From assembly GCA_917880885.1 (NCBI GenBank), contig OU862933.1:12305679-12369678 (forward strand): a DNA stretch of 64,000 nt, read 5' to 3'. The notes below the pieces were generated by a model. The model was not told the origin of the DNA. It searched no databases and worked only from the letters and a program-made list of their open reading frames with translations. Of this stretch, positions 42,898 through 53,005 are shown piece after piece (the first letter of the stretch is position 1; each line of letters opens with the position of its first letter). The position numbers were made by a program, and so were the translations under genes. Source of the DNA: Limnephilus marmoratus (taxonomy: Eukaryota; Arthropoda; Insecta; Trichoptera; Limnephilidae).

Positions 42898-44310
42898 TCA
42901 GTCGACCCATTTAGTGAATGAGTCGCAGACGACCAGAAACATTTTCCCTGCCAGCGGTCCACTATAATCCAGGTGTAACCTACTCCAGACCTTCCCAGAA
43001 TTAGGCCATACCGACAATTGACTCTTTGGCGGAGATTGTTTCGTCGACGCGCATTCTGGACATTCCTGAACAATTTTCTCTAAATCTTTGCTCAGCGATG
43101 TCCACCAAAAATAACCTTTTGCTAACCCTTTCATCTTAACAATACCTAAGTATGAACGGTGCACGAGCTCTAACACTTTTTTATGCAACGAACTTGGAAC
43201 AATAATTCTATGTTGCCAAAATAAACAATCCTTAACAATCGAAAGTTCGTTCCTTTTTATCCAGAATTTCCATAATTCCTCCTCGCGTTTAACCCGTTTG
43301 GGCCACCCTTGCCTTAAACACGTCATTACGCCTTGAATGACCGTATCTACTTTAGTGGCTTCCCTAATCGAATTAACGTCAAGATGTTCACAATTGCTAA
43401 CAAAACTTACGAAATCAGACCCGTAGTCTTCTTTCTTCACTTTAAAATTCACTTTGAATTTATTAAATCGCCCTAGTTTTCTCTCAAAAACTTCTGACGA
43501 AACTGAATTGATAGCACTTTGTTTTGAACTAATGTTGAGGTTAAAGATTTCCATGAAATCTCTTCCTACAACCAGAACCGATCCGTTTGTCACAACGATA
43601 AAGGTTATTAACCTAACTAGATTATTGTATTCAACCTTGAAATTTGCATTACCCACAACAGTCAACATATTCCCGTCGTAACCTGAAATTTTTCGTGTTT
43701 CGGGTGACAACTCTATATTACTGAAATGTTTACAAAACAATGTCTCCGGAATAACACAAACTGATGAACCTGAATCAATCATCGCTTCGAAGGATTTCCC
43801 ATTTAATTTCAATTGTGCCTTGATTGTCTTAACAAAAGCTACATTTTCAATATTTTCATTATTACAATTCATAACTGATTTTACTGACCCGTTTTTACAA
43901 AATCTCTGTAAATGACCCAATTTACTGCAAGAATAACATTTAGCTTGCTTAAACTTACAGTTATGAGTGTCATGATTTGATTTCCCACAAATCTTACACT
44001 TCTTTAGAGATGAACCGGTTTTAACTTGTTTATCTGACCTACATGAATCGGAACTATTCGACCGATAATAAAGTTTTCGCGCCGGAGAAGCCGATCTTCC
44101 AAATCTCTTTACCGAATTTACTTCTCGCGCCGGAGAAGCCGATCTTCCAAATTCCTTTACCGAATTTACTTCCAACTTCATCTTGATTGAATCGACCTCC
44201 GGACCTTTCGCGGTCACTGCAAGTTCAACTAGTTGATTAAAGTTTTGTTTAGGCCCTTCAACAAACAATTTTACCCGTACTGGACCCGGAAGTAGACCGA
44301 TTGCAAACAC
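42898..44310 (-). pseudogene. gag nucleocapsid - protease - integrase N-half, RT missing
   Basis: 470 residues. The N-terminal end of the capsid (ALPGPV-type region) is followed by a 16-residue duplicated segment (VNSVKEFGRSASPAR, twice), zinc knuckles CKICGKSNHDTHNC (105-118) and CYSCSKLGHLQRFC (125-138), and an aspartic protease with IDSGSSVCVIP (Asp179) and VVGRDFMEI. It then passes straight into the RNase H-integrase linker and the HHCC module (VHRSYLGIVKMKG...CPECAS), where the second His appears replaced by Tyr, and LHLDYSGPL, the first catalytic Asp. The whole RT and RNase H (~700 residues expected) are absent without loss of frame. Confidence 0.85.
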
Positions 44311-44433
44311 GTCTACAAGATTATCCTCCAGCCTGTTTCCGAACTGACAGTATGAACTGAGTCCTCGGAGTTTGGCGGCGAAATCCCTAATCGATTCGTT
44401 ATGATTCTGTTTAGCTTGGAAAAATGATTCCCG

Positions 44434-44646
44434 CTATTGAAAAAGAGATCTACATTTACCACAATGTTTTTTTAGCAACTCAATTAATTTCTCAAACTTA
44501 ACATCTGTGATTTTAATCGGGAAACATAAGTTGGACAGAAGAGTCAAGGTCTCCGTTTCAAGCGAGTTTATCAGATAAGCCTTTTTCTTAATCTCGGTAA
44601 TGTCATCATGTAACACGAGAAACTGCTCTAATCTGAGTTGAAACAC
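44434..44646 (-). pseudogene. gag capsid fragment
   Basis: 70 residues (FQLRLEQFLVLHDD..., KKAYLINSLETETLTLLSNL) matching the start of gypsy-type capsid, where the sequence around W-x-x-F..RLE.F....I.....K...L...L is typical. A TAG at 44434-44436 ends it. The frame resumes without shift (ESFFQAKQNHNESIRDFAAK) into the 44310 frame. Confidence 0.7.
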
Positions 44647-44649
44647 ATC

Positions 44650-45100
44650 CCAATCTCCGTTTCAATTCCATCTTCATAAAAGGAAAAAACAATAATCACG
44701 CTAAGCTACGACAACAATAGTACCCCGGAAAAAATTACAAAAAAAAAACCCAGACAAATCCTCCACAAGAAAGAAAAGAAAAACCTAACTTAGAAGTTGC
44801 GGTTGCAACGTCTCCAGGTTGTTTCCTCTTGATGAGTGAGTGACCTTCCTCGACACTAGCACTGTTTGCCTTGTATGAATGCCTTCCCTCGGCACTCCCT
44901 CGGAACTTCACCTTCGTGGAAAGGCTCTGGAGGTTTCCACCGCATACCCGCCCCGGTATAAGTAACTTATGGTTACTCCTTCAGGGCTCTCACAAGGAAG
45001 CTAATTTTTTTTAATTGAACGTCTCTACATTTAATTAAACGAAGCTAGACCCCCAATGTCCCCGCATACGGTGTTAGCGAGCAGTATGCAAGTGCTTTAT
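44650..45100 (-). other. gypsy leader and junction with the nested R1 LINE
   Basis: Non-coding. The junction with the LINE 3' end lies somewhere around 45040-45130, where an AT-rich TTAAATAATTAAATAAATAT stretch may be the LINE tail. I could not identify a target duplication for the LINE. Confidence 0.4.
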
Positions 45101-45129
45101 ATGTACAGGTTAGTATTAAATAATTAAAT

Positions 45130-46089
45130 AAATATATATATTACCTCTTTCTTTGGGGTAAAGCAGAGGGGATAAATAAAATTTTCAAGTGTAGGCGGGA
45201 TGCCTACCCTGCCAATTTATTGTACATAAAAGACATCACTCAATTTTCATGTGGTTGCTGGTAGGGAGGGAATGTGTCACAGATACACCCGGCAGTCCTG
45301 TTGAGAGGTGCATGTTTTCAGGAAAGTCATGCTTGAGGGTCGGTTTCCGCGCCCCTAAGCCAACTTCCCGGTGATGCATTGACGACACTGCTATTTGGAA
45401 GTGGGTGGCAGAACCCCAAAGACTCTAGGAAGGACAGCGTCGGGTTGTCGGAGGCAGGGCTCCGGGTCGGCTTCTCTCCAGTGTCCGCATGCAGGAACTG
45501 GGTCACAAACCACCCCCAATAGTGGGGATATGGACGAGACATAACGCTGGTTCAGCTTTCATCTCTGGGAGTTTCTAAAGAATTTTTCCGCTGCAATGTT
45601 AACCGGGTACCCAATAAACAATTACAAAACCAATAAAAATCAAGTACACAAAACAAAGAAAACTAAATAAATATAATTATAGAAACGGTAAGAAAGGAAA
45701 CAGAAGTGGCTACTGTAGGTGCTCTCAGTAAATACTATTATCAGATAACACAAAAAGTGAAGTAATCAAGAATATTCCATTATAGTGATAACTAATTTTG
45801 GATAGGGGAAATAATAAAGTGTAATGTTGCATACCAAGCCCGAAACCGGCTTTTGGATTGTTAAGAAAGTAACAACAGGCTAGTGATTTCAAGGGGGGCA
45901 TTCCTTGTGGAAGGCAATAGTGACATGAAATTGGCTTCAGGAGAGGCAGCAATAAGTACATAAAAATGGTTAAGAGAAGGAAAAACATGAAATAATAGAA
46001 AGAAGGAAAGCATAAACAATAATAAAATAAGTTCAAATCGTAGTCAGTTGGTCCAGGAGCTAGTACACCTGGTGTCTATTGATTTTACA
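45130..46089 (-). other. R1 LINE 3' UTR
   Basis: About 950 bases without a domain-bearing frame. GC-rich in 45240-45560, AT-rich after that. Frames at 45327-45542 and 45725-46036 are not convincing genes. Confidence 0.5.
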
Positions 46090-49000
46090 CTAATCTTCGA
46101 CTCTAAGAGCAGACCATCTTTCAACCCATCGCCTTGTAAACTTCTTCAGACACTCAATATTAACCTTGTTCAATACGAGATCGGAGTTCCAAACCGGTCT
46201 CGTAACCACTTGCAAACCATCCAGTAATTCGTCTCTAGCATCCGTCATGATCTCGCAGTGCCACAGAATGTGCTCGGCAGTCTGATCCGTGCTGCCACAG
46301 GTGCAGTTTGGATGGGGAGATAGGGAGAGTCTATACAGCCTCCCCCTGAACTCCCCGTGTCCGGACAGTAGCTGTACCATGTGATGGTCCAGGTTGACGT
46401 ACGCCCCTTCCATCCTGAGCTTAACTGATGGGAAGAAGGAGAAGGTCCATCTTCCCATATTCGATCTATTCCAGCGAGATTGCCACTCTTCGAGTGTTAG
46501 CTCTCTCATTCGTTTAAGTAGCCCAGGGAGAGTCCCGACTCCACCTGGTGTTATGACAACCCCGAGGTGGGTGGCAGGGATTCCCCTGGTCAACTTCTTC
46601 TTTGTTAACACCTCCCTAATTTCTAGATCGATTGGCAGAACACCTGCCAGCACGGGTAGTGCGTCCGAAGCTACCGTTCTGTAGGCACCAGAGAGTGCCA
46701 GCAAGGGAGTTCGCTGGCCTCTTTTGAGCGCCGAGAGTATTAGAGAATTATCCAGGCGGTGCTCCCACACAGAAGCGCAGTACGCTACTTGCGTAACATA
46801 TACTCCCCTGTATATCAAACGAAGCGCCGGACTTCTCAGTCCCCACTCAATCGTGGAGATTCTCCTCAGCTTCAGGAAGAGTGCCTGGGCCTTGCTGGAG
46901 ACTTCCTTAACATGGGCAAGAAACGAGGACGATCGATCTAGAGTAACTCCAAGATATTTAGCTGTCTCAACAAATTTGATTCTGGTATCTCCCATTCTGA
47001 TGGTTGGGTTTCTCTCTCTACTGAGATAGCCCTTCATTAGGAGACCCATGGTCTTCTGGGGAGCGAAGGTCATTTTATTTCTCTCACCCCATTGGAGGAA
47101 CGTGTTCAAACCTTCCTCAGACTTACTTTCTACCTCTCTCCTGCTGTTCCCCGAGACCAAATACAATTTATCATCAGCAAAATCGACCGCGATACAACCT
47201 TCAGGCAAGGGCAACCTGGAGGAGTCATCAAACAAGATTTTCCAGAAGTCTGGACCGACGTTGGATCCCTGAGGGCAGCCCATGTCAACCTCTCTTTCAA
47301 TGGAAAAATCACCGAAAGAGAGTATGACTGTTCTTTTGCTCAGGTAGTTTTCGCAAGATTTAAAAAGTTTAGGAGGACACTTCCTATTTTTCAGTTTGAT
47401 GAGTATCATGGCCCATGATGCATAATCGAAGGCACCTGTGATATCTAAGAAAATAGCAATGACATACTTCTTTGTGCAAGCCTTCACCCATTCAAGCGCA
47501 AACGTTAGGGCGTGCTCCGTGGACTTACCGGGGACGAAACCAAATTGAAGCGGGCTGGGGGGGGACAAGGTACGTCGTAACCTCTCCTTAATCAGTTTTT
47601 CTAAAATTTTTCCAAGGACTGGCAGCAAGGTGATGGGACGGTACGCCTTCACGTCCGACTTCGGTTTTCCGTTCCCCTTCGGTATAATCCTGAGCACGCC
47701 CCTCTTCCATTCAGAAGGGAAAACTCCTCTTCTCAGACATGTCTCCATCACCTGAAAGAGTTCCTCTTTGGCGTGGACCCAGACTTGCTTCGCTATTACT
47801 CCATTGAGCCTATCGTGCCCAGGTGCCTTCTTAGGACCCAAACCCTTTATTATATTTTCAACCTCAGATCGTGTTATTCTCATGCTATCCTCCTGGGCGG
47901 GGTTCCTCGGTGGAAGCCGTGACAGGATTCTGACCTGTTTGTGGTGGTCGCTTTCCCCAGTGACTGATTCTAAAGGGACTAGCTTGCCCAGAAGCGTTTG
48001 GAGAGTGGTCGCCACGTCCACAGTCTCAACGTCCCTGCCCTCAAAGTTTGATATAACGCTGGAAAGATACCGGTCAGAGCCTTTTTTCGTCTTTTCAACA
48101 GCGCTGTGGACATTCCACGGGTTGGCGTTACCCACATCTGAAACCCACTTATGCCATTCAGCTCGTTTCGCCGAGAGCACGGCTAATTTGAAGGCACTGC
48201 GAGTAACCCTGACGCGCGCCTTTCGAGCAGTAATCTCCTCCTCCGTGATACCGCCTCGTCTGGTAGCGCCAAAAGCCCTGCAGGCCCTCTTATAAGCCCC
48301 CTTGAGCGAAGTCAGCTCTATCGACCACCACGGCGTCCTGATAGTCTTCTTTGGGTTTACTCTTCCCAGAGAGGACTCTGCGGCTGATACCACGGCCGCG
48401 TTGAAAAAGTTCCCCAAATTATCCGGATCGTTTGCCGCTACGTCATGGAATCCCCTTAAAGTATCGCGCAGGGATTCCCCAAAGTTATCCCAGTTCGCCT
48501 CTGTGGTTTTGAAGCTCCAGGAGGATCTAGGGGCTCCCGTTTTATTAACACCCACTTTGAAGGTAATGAGCCTATGGTCGGAGGCTATAGCGCAATCGTG
48601 TACCTTCCATTGCATTATCTTGGCTGCAACTGATCCAGAGCAGAGAGATAGGTCTATGTTGCTCTCACCAACGGTATTCGAGAATGTGCTTAATGAGTGA
48701 GGCTCATTTAATACAACCAGACCTTGCGCCGCAATCAGGTCCTCGACGGCGTCTGATCGTTCCGTCCTATGTCTAGCATCATAATCGAACCATAAAGGTG
48801 AGCGAGCGTTAAAGTCTCCTCCGATAACTACGTTACGTCCTTTAAGCACGTTCAGAGCGCGCGTCAAGCTCAAGATATGCGGTCCAACCGGATTCCCATA
48901 CTTAAAATAGACCGAGATCAGAACGATCTCAGTTTCACCAAATCTAAGAGATACACAGGTTTGGTACTCGTCTGACAGGCCCACCAGCAGGAGGGGGCTG

Positions 49001-49218
49001 ATCAACGAGGTGTTTACCAGGACACCCGCCTGCGGTGAGGTGCCGACCTCGAGCACCACGCCCGGATGACTTACCGGTGTCTTTCCTGACCAGGTATACT
49101 GCTCCTGGATGAGCATGATGTCGATATGGAGGTCAGACATGACCCGCATGACGTCCAGTGTGGCGGCCCGGGAGCGCTGCAGGTTAATCTGACCTAGGGA
49201 AAGAGGATTAGTGGCCAT
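46090..49218 (-). CDS. R1-clade LINE ORF2 (endonuclease-reverse transcriptase)
   Basis: 1042 residues. The APE-type endonuclease (~1-225) has INLQRSRAAT, IQEQYTW (Glu39), GGDFNARSPLW (Asp135, Asn137), SNIDLSL and ASDHRLI. The RT (~440-720) has LGPKKAPGHDRLNG, AYRPITLLPVLGKILEK, QFGFVPGKSTEHAL, LDITGAFD (motif A), GCPQGSNVGPDFWKI (motif B) and VDFADDKLYLV (FADD catalytic box). A C-terminal CCHC knuckle, CTCGSTDQTAEHILWHC, is typical of R1-clade ORF2. The start overlaps the ORF1 stop by 11 nt (ATGGCCACTAA), a normal arrangement for R1. ORF2 nicks the target and copies the RNA in place. No defect is seen. Confidence 0.95.
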   Translation of the reverse strand: MATNPLSLGQINLQRSRAATLDVMRVMSDLHIDIMLIQEQYTWSGKTPVSHPGVVLEVGTSPQAGVLVNTSLISPLLLVGLSDEYQTCVSLRFGETEIVLISVYFKYGNPVGPHILSLTRALNVLKGRNVVIGGDFNARSPLWFDYDARHRTERSDAVEDLIAAQGLVVLNEPHSLSTFSNTVGESNIDLSLCSGSVAAKIMQWKVHDCAIASDHRLITFKVGVNKTGAPRSSWSFKTTEANWDNFGESLRDTLRGFHDVAANDPDNLGNFFNAAVVSAAESSLGRVNPKKTIRTPWWSIELTSLKGAYKRACRAFGATRRGGITEEEITARKARVRVTRSAFKLAVLSAKRAEWHKWVSDVGNANPWNVHSAVEKTKKGSDRYLSSVISNFEGRDVETVDVATTLQTLLGKLVPLESVTGESDHHKQVRILSRLPPRNPAQEDSMRITRSEVENIIKGLGPKKAPGHDRLNGVIAKQVWVHAKEELFQVMETCLRRGVFPSEWKRGVLRIIPKGNGKPKSDVKAYRPITLLPVLGKILEKLIKERLRRTLSPPSPLQFGFVPGKSTEHALTFALEWVKACTKKYVIAIFLDITGAFDYASWAMILIKLKNRKCPPKLFKSCENYLSKRTVILSFGDFSIEREVDMGCPQGSNVGPDFWKILFDDSSRLPLPEGCIAVDFADDKLYLVSGNSRREVESKSEEGLNTFLQWGERNKMTFAPQKTMGLLMKGYLSRERNPTIRMGDTRIKFVETAKYLGVTLDRSSSFLAHVKEVSSKAQALFLKLRRISTIEWGLRSPALRLIYRGVYVTQVAYCASVWEHRLDNSLILSALKRGQRTPLLALSGAYRTVASDALPVLAGVLPIDLEIREVLTKKKLTRGIPATHLGVVITPGGVGTLPGLLKRMRELTLEEWQSRWNRSNMGRWTFSFFPSVKLRMEGAYVNLDHHMVQLLSGHGEFRGRLYRLSLSPHPNCTCGSTDQTAEHILWHCEIMTDARDELLDGLQVVTRPVWNSDLVLNKVNIECLKKFTRRWVERWSALRVED

Positions 49219-50704
49219 AGTCGGTCATTTTGACCTGGATATCAACTGCCGCCTGGTGCGCCGGGCATGACCGGTCACCCGTGGGATGGTTGGAAGGCTT
49301 TTTAAACCTTGTGCATGTTGCACAGACAGCGGGCTGTGCCTTCTTGGGGCAATCCTCTATGTCATGTCCGTTTTCGGCGCAATGACGACAAGTTGCACCC
49401 ACCTGTGTGCAGGACTTGGAAATGTGGCCATACAGGTGGCACTTAAAACATCTGGTGGCTCCCGAGTAATCCCTCACCCGACAGGCATTCCAGCCAAGAA
49501 AGCACAGGCCGCTGTCTCTAAGAAGCCTTCTAGCCTCAGGATGGCACGTGATTATCATATGCATTGTTCCAGAGTCCCGCTTTCCAAAGAGGGACACGCG
49601 CCTCATGGTCCTTAGATGGTCCTCCCTGGAAAGTGAGCATTTACCTTCTATGTTATTGTCGTAGATTTCTGAAAACAAAGCAGCGTCCGCGGAGGGTTCG
49701 CCTCTGGGGACGTCGTAGATGACCACCTTCGGGAGGCGTCCCTGCGGAGAGATCATTTTGATGCCGGCCGCGGCCAGTTTTTCTTCCGCCTTTTTTAGGT
49801 TGGCTACTCCTCCTGGGGAGGTTGTCTGGATAGCGATGCCGGCGCCCTTTATTTTTCGCGTCCTGACTACTTGAAAACCGTCCTTCCTGGGATCTAGGAC
49901 AGTCGGAAGCAGTTTCTCCATCTGTTCGGAGGTTTTACCCTCCGGGATGGTGGGGTAAAGGAGCACCGTTGGCTGCCTCGAGGGTAGTGGTCTCTCTTGT
50001 CCTCCCACCACGATAGTCCTCGACGGTGGTCCTCCCGACATTGCGCTTGCGTACGTCCTCCGGGCGGTGGAGGGGGGGATAGTGTTTTCTTCCGTTCTGG
50101 TGCACATTTTTTCAACCTTTTTTGTTAGTTCTGCGTTATTTTGTAGGGCCGCGGATAGGGCCTCTGCCTTTCCTACAGCAGCCGAGTGCGCCATGGCTGT
50201 ATTATGCAAATGTTTCTTGATTTCCTCAATGGCTGCACCGATGGTTGTTCTACCCTCTTTGTTGAGTTTGTTCTTACCTTCGGTGCATGTCTGATTGATG
50301 GTATCTAGGAGACCCCAGATCGGGAAGATCAAATCGGTGCTCAATGTGTTAGCCGAAGTTAGCTGCAGACTTGCCTGGTCTTCTTCCCGTTGTCTCTTCC
50401 TATTTACTTGATTAGGCGATTTGGACGGACCCGGGGCATTTTGTGCCTCGACTTGCTTCGGTATCTGGGGAGCGGACCACACGTTTGCAGGTGTTGGCAC
50501 ACCCTCGACTTCCTGTTGGTAACCCTTACCTGGGGGCCTAGCTTCCCCCATTAGATGACTGCTATGCAGACTTCTGAATGGCGAGGTGGCGCGCACGTCC
50601 CTGCCCGCCTTTAAATCACTGATAACAGACTTTAATTTAGAGTTCTCTTCCATGATTGAACGTTGGAAGCACTCGGCGTCTGATTCGTCTGAATCCGATG
50701 CCAT
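49208..50704 (-). CDS. R1-clade LINE ORF1 (gag-like)
   Basis: 498 residues. The N-terminal part is acidic and then low-complexity (ESDAECFQRSIMEENSKLKS, a short coiled coil). The middle contains a Lys-rich segment and a segment with VVRTRKIKGAGIAIQT, the conserved RRM-like region of R1/TRAS-type gags. The C-terminus holds three zinc knuckles: CFKCHLYGHISKSC, CRHCAENGHDIEDC and a longer CATC...HPTGDRSC. Such proteins package the element RNA and bring ORF2 to the DNA (family knowledge). It starts at the ATG at 50704, preceded by repeats of CTATGGTT in the leader. Confidence 0.9.
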   Translation of the reverse strand: MASDSDESDAECFQRSIMEENSKLKSVISDLKAGRDVRATSPFRSLHSSHLMGEARPPGKGYQQEVEGVPTPANVWSAPQIPKQVEAQNAPGPSKSPNQVNRKRQREEDQASLQLTSANTLSTDLIFPIWGLLDTINQTCTEGKNKLNKEGRTTIGAAIEEIKKHLHNTAMAHSAAVGKAEALSAALQNNAELTKKVEKMCTRTEENTIPPSTARRTYASAMSGGPPSRTIVVGGQERPLPSRQPTVLLYPTIPEGKTSEQMEKLLPTVLDPRKDGFQVVRTRKIKGAGIAIQTTSPGGVANLKKAEEKLAAAGIKMISPQGRLPKVVIYDVPRGEPSADAALFSEIYDNNIEGKCSLSREDHLRTMRRVSLFGKRDSGTMHMIITCHPEARRLLRDSGLCFLGWNACRVRDYSGATRCFKCHLYGHISKSCTQVGATCRHCAENGHDIEDCPKKAQPAVCATCTRFKKPSNHPTGDRSCPAHQAAVDIQVKMTDYGH

Positions 50705-50804
50705 GTTAATATCTATGGTTAACTAGAAAATGAACGTAATTAAGTTTTTTTTTTTTTTTTTCTTTTTTGGTTATCTATGGTTAATTCTAAATTGTCTATG
50801 GTTC
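50705..50804 (-). promoter_or_regulatory. Short repeats in the R1 LINE 5' UTR
   Basis: TATCTATGGTTAA, TTATCTATGGTTAA and TGTCTATGGTTCA recur within 100 bases upstream of ORF1 (minus strand CCATAGATA). Repeated 5' UTR words are often part of internal LINE promoters. The role is inferred. Confidence 0.4.
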
Positions 50805-50870
50805 ACTGATTTGACAATTACAATGTTTAAAGAGTTATTTGACTAATAACTAAGAATTATTTATATTTAA

Positions 50871-51303
50871 ACAATTATATACGAGATAATGATAATCGGT
50901 GGCGTACGGACCGAGCCGCACCCGATGGAAATGTTTTTGGTTGGTTTGCGTCGATTTTCAAGCCTTTGTAAAGAAATTTTGCAGTAGCAAAAAAATTTGT
51001 GACAGGTCTTGTCAAAGACAAAAACTGAACTGGAAAGGCTCTGTTGAGCCCCAAAAACGACCACTGCCTCTTGCTTCTAAGTACCCTTGGATAGTACTCC
51101 AGAACTCTGACTGTGGCTCCAGGAATAGCCAGAGATACCCTTGGTTTGTTCTGCCGGTCCTTAATCTCGGTCAGACAAACCCAAAAAATACTCCGATGTT
51201 CCGTCTCGGCTGTAGGTAGCCTTGAAAAAATTTCTCGGGTGATTTAGCTCACCCCGCTTTGGTAATTTTTTTTTTAAATCCAATTTGTACTTTAGAACGG
51301 TTT
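50871..51303 (-). other. gypsy leader upstream of the nested LINE
   Basis: Non-coding leader between the R1 5' end and the primer-binding site. No frame or motif is recognised. Confidence 0.5.
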
Positions 51304-51318
51304 AATACGGCTGCGCCA
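51304..51318 (-). other. Primer-binding site
   Basis: On the minus strand TGGCGCAGCCGTATT starts two bases after the 5' LTR (read on the plus strand as AATACGGCTGCGCCA, then AT, then the LTR). It should pair with the CCA-ended 3' tail of a tRNA. I cannot name the tRNA without a search. Confidence 0.8.
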
Positions 51319-51320
51319 AT

Positions 51321-51587
51321 TGTTATGTTCTTTTATTGTGGCCTTACTAGCCACACAATAATAATTGATAGTTAAACGTAAGTTCTTCGTCCTTTATTGT
51401 AATGTACAATTGATTCAATAAGTAGTATATTATTTGTCTCGGTAGCGACTGATTATAACGGAAGTTAGAATGGATCTGGCAGCTGCCACAGACTAGAGTG
51501 CTGTCCCGGCTCGTAAGCCCTTTCGGCAACGTTCGGCGGACCCGAACATTTCCGAATTACTACATGGATATAATTGCATATATCACA
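51321..51587 (-). repeat. 5' LTR of the gypsy-type element
   Basis: 267 bp, TGTTAT...ATCACA. It matches the 3' LTR (41540-41806) except for about 8 substitutions. The outer flank is the second CTTAT of the target duplication. Confidence 0.9.
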
Positions 51588-51687
51588 CTTATGAATGATA
51601 ACAAATATTAATAAAGAAATATACTAACGTAGCAGTTACTAAATTAGATATAAGTACATGTAGTATAGATATTTTAAAGTAATAATA
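51588..51687. repeat. Right unit of the target tandem duplication
   Basis: 100 bases identical to 41421-41520. See the entry at 41407-41539. Confidence 0.85.
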
Positions 51688-51689
51688 TA

Positions 51690-52040
51690 CAATGGATGTA
51701 GTAAAAATAAAAATAATATAATTGCATTTCTCTTAATAGGTAGTTAAGATGGTAAGTACATGTAGTTGATTCTAACAATTGGATAAGCTGATAATATTGC
51801 AGGAGTAAGTAATGTTATTTTACGACAATAATCGCTTCATTTCAGTTCAAAAGCTGATGAAATATTTTAAGAGGATATGTGAAATCAATAAGAGTACATT
51901 AATTTATAATTTATTTTTTGTTAATTAATGATGTAGTTAAATGAATAATTTTGAAATAAAATACATAATATTATAATCAAGACTTGATCAATTTTTACTA
52001 ATCGGTACATTGTAATTAAAAAAATATACGTAGAAATTCT
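51690..52040. other. Unassigned AT-rich sequence
   Basis: No gene or repeat family is recognised. Confidence 0.35.
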
Positions 52041-52480
52041 TTCTATGAAATTAAAACTTATAATTAGTGTTTGGTTGATCTAGCAGTTGTTTTATTTGTG
52101 ATTTAAAGACTTTATAATTTTCTTCGGATTTGATTTTATATGGGAGGGCATTAAAAAATTTTATGCCTTGATAAGTATAATGTTGTTAAAAAGCACTCGA
52201 TTTAAATTTAGGAATTTCTAGGTTACCACGTGATCTTGATCGGTTACTTATTTTTGTAATGGTTGTTGTAGGTAGTATTAAAATGATCTTTTTGTATTTG
52301 TAACATTGTGTTCTTTTTGAAAATTTTTATTTAAAGTGAGTACCCTAAAAGAGTTAAATAGTTGTATTGTTGGAAATAAAGATGGTTTTCGTGTGATAAC
52401 TTTTAGAATCAACCTCTGTACCCTTTCTACAAGTTGGAGGTTAGTTAAATTATTATTATTGACGACATCCGATGATACGA
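52040..52480 (-). pseudogene. LINE RT tail, minus strand
   Basis: LQLVERVQRLILKVITRKPS (the usual ..VQ...I..I..) is followed, after breaks, by YQGIKFFNALPYKIKSEENY and KVFKSQIKQLL, the C-terminal motif also seen in the LINE at 28987-30981 (YLGIKFFNNLPIEIK). It is therefore the same or a related family, broken by at least two frame changes. Confidence 0.7.
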
Positions 52481-52514
52481 AAAGGAACAAGAGCCAACGA
52501 CAAAAGCTATGTGA

Positions 52515-52628
52515 ATTGTGAATACCGCACCATAGACCCAACTGCTTCCAACCGTCTTGAGCCAGTGACACTATTACTTCCCCATTATGTTGTGAGGCTG
52601 AAGGGGGTGGAGATAGGAGACGGATAGA
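52515..52628 (-). mobile_element. SINE-B 3' fragment, minus strand
   Basis: GTGAATACCGCACCATAGAC, then GCCAGTGACACTATTACTTC, is a diverged inverse of the SINE-B tail. Confidence 0.7.
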
Positions 52629-53005
52629 GATTTTTTTATAGTAATACCTCACAAGAGTATCAGTTGCTCCGTCTGGAGCCAGTGAGACAATGGCATCCCC
52701 AACTGGGGCATGTTGTGAGGCTGAAGGTATTGGGAGGGAAAGGATATGAGGAAGAGGAAGATGGAGAAGTACCTGGCTATTCAGATCTGGTCACCAAACA
52801 CGGCTAACGCCATTTCAAGCAACGTTTCAATTCTGAATAGTGGTCTTACACCAGGGCAATACTTAGCTTATCTTCCACTCTCGAACATGCCGCAAATATA
52901 CTAATCATTATTTTTAAATTTATGAAATGACACATATTATTTAAATAAAATTTATTCTTTTATTTAGTCAAGAGCCTTGCCACTAGACCACGCCGGCCGT
53001 CAAAA
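52629..53005 (-). mobile_element. SINE-B copy with partial tRNA-like head, minus strand
   Basis: It matches SINE-B from the tail (CACAAGAGTATCAGTTGCTC) to the 5' AT-rich segment (TGCCGCAAATATACTAATC). Beyond it lies the inverse of GCGTGGTCTAGTGGCAAGG (52963-53000), an A-box-like tRNA head. The B-box seen in the copy at 59715-59725 is missing. Confidence 0.75.

Larger units (their letters stand above)
45100..50870 (-). mobile_element. R1-clade LINE, apparently intact, nested in the gypsy element
   Basis: The order on the minus strand is 5' UTR (from about 50870), ORF1 (50704-49208), ORF2 (49218-46090), and a ~1-kb 3' UTR. Both ORFs are open over their full length and all catalytic motifs I can check are present, so this could be a recently active copy. 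Base composition differs from the AT-rich surroundings, the ORFs being much richer in G+C. Both ends are approximate because no target duplication was found. Confidence 0.85.
41540..51587 (-). mobile_element. gypsy-type LTR retroelement, minus strand, with nested R1 LINE
   Basis: The ends are TGTGAT...ATCACA with 267-bp LTRs (41540-41806 and 51321-51587), about 8 mismatches between them by eye, and the target duplication CTTAT. On the minus strand: 5' LTR, primer-binding site, leader (interrupted by the R1 LINE at about 45100-50870), gag, protease, integrase, polypurine tract, 3' LTR. Coding sequence is a single frame from 44646 to 42001 with three stop codons. The RT/RNase H region is absent. 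The element is defective but structurally complete at its ends. Confidence 0.9.

Noticed and set aside
47768..48700. Plus-strand frames of 175 and 132 residues
   Set aside because: They are shadows of the intact R1 ORF2 on the opposite strand, in GC-rich DNA with few stops.
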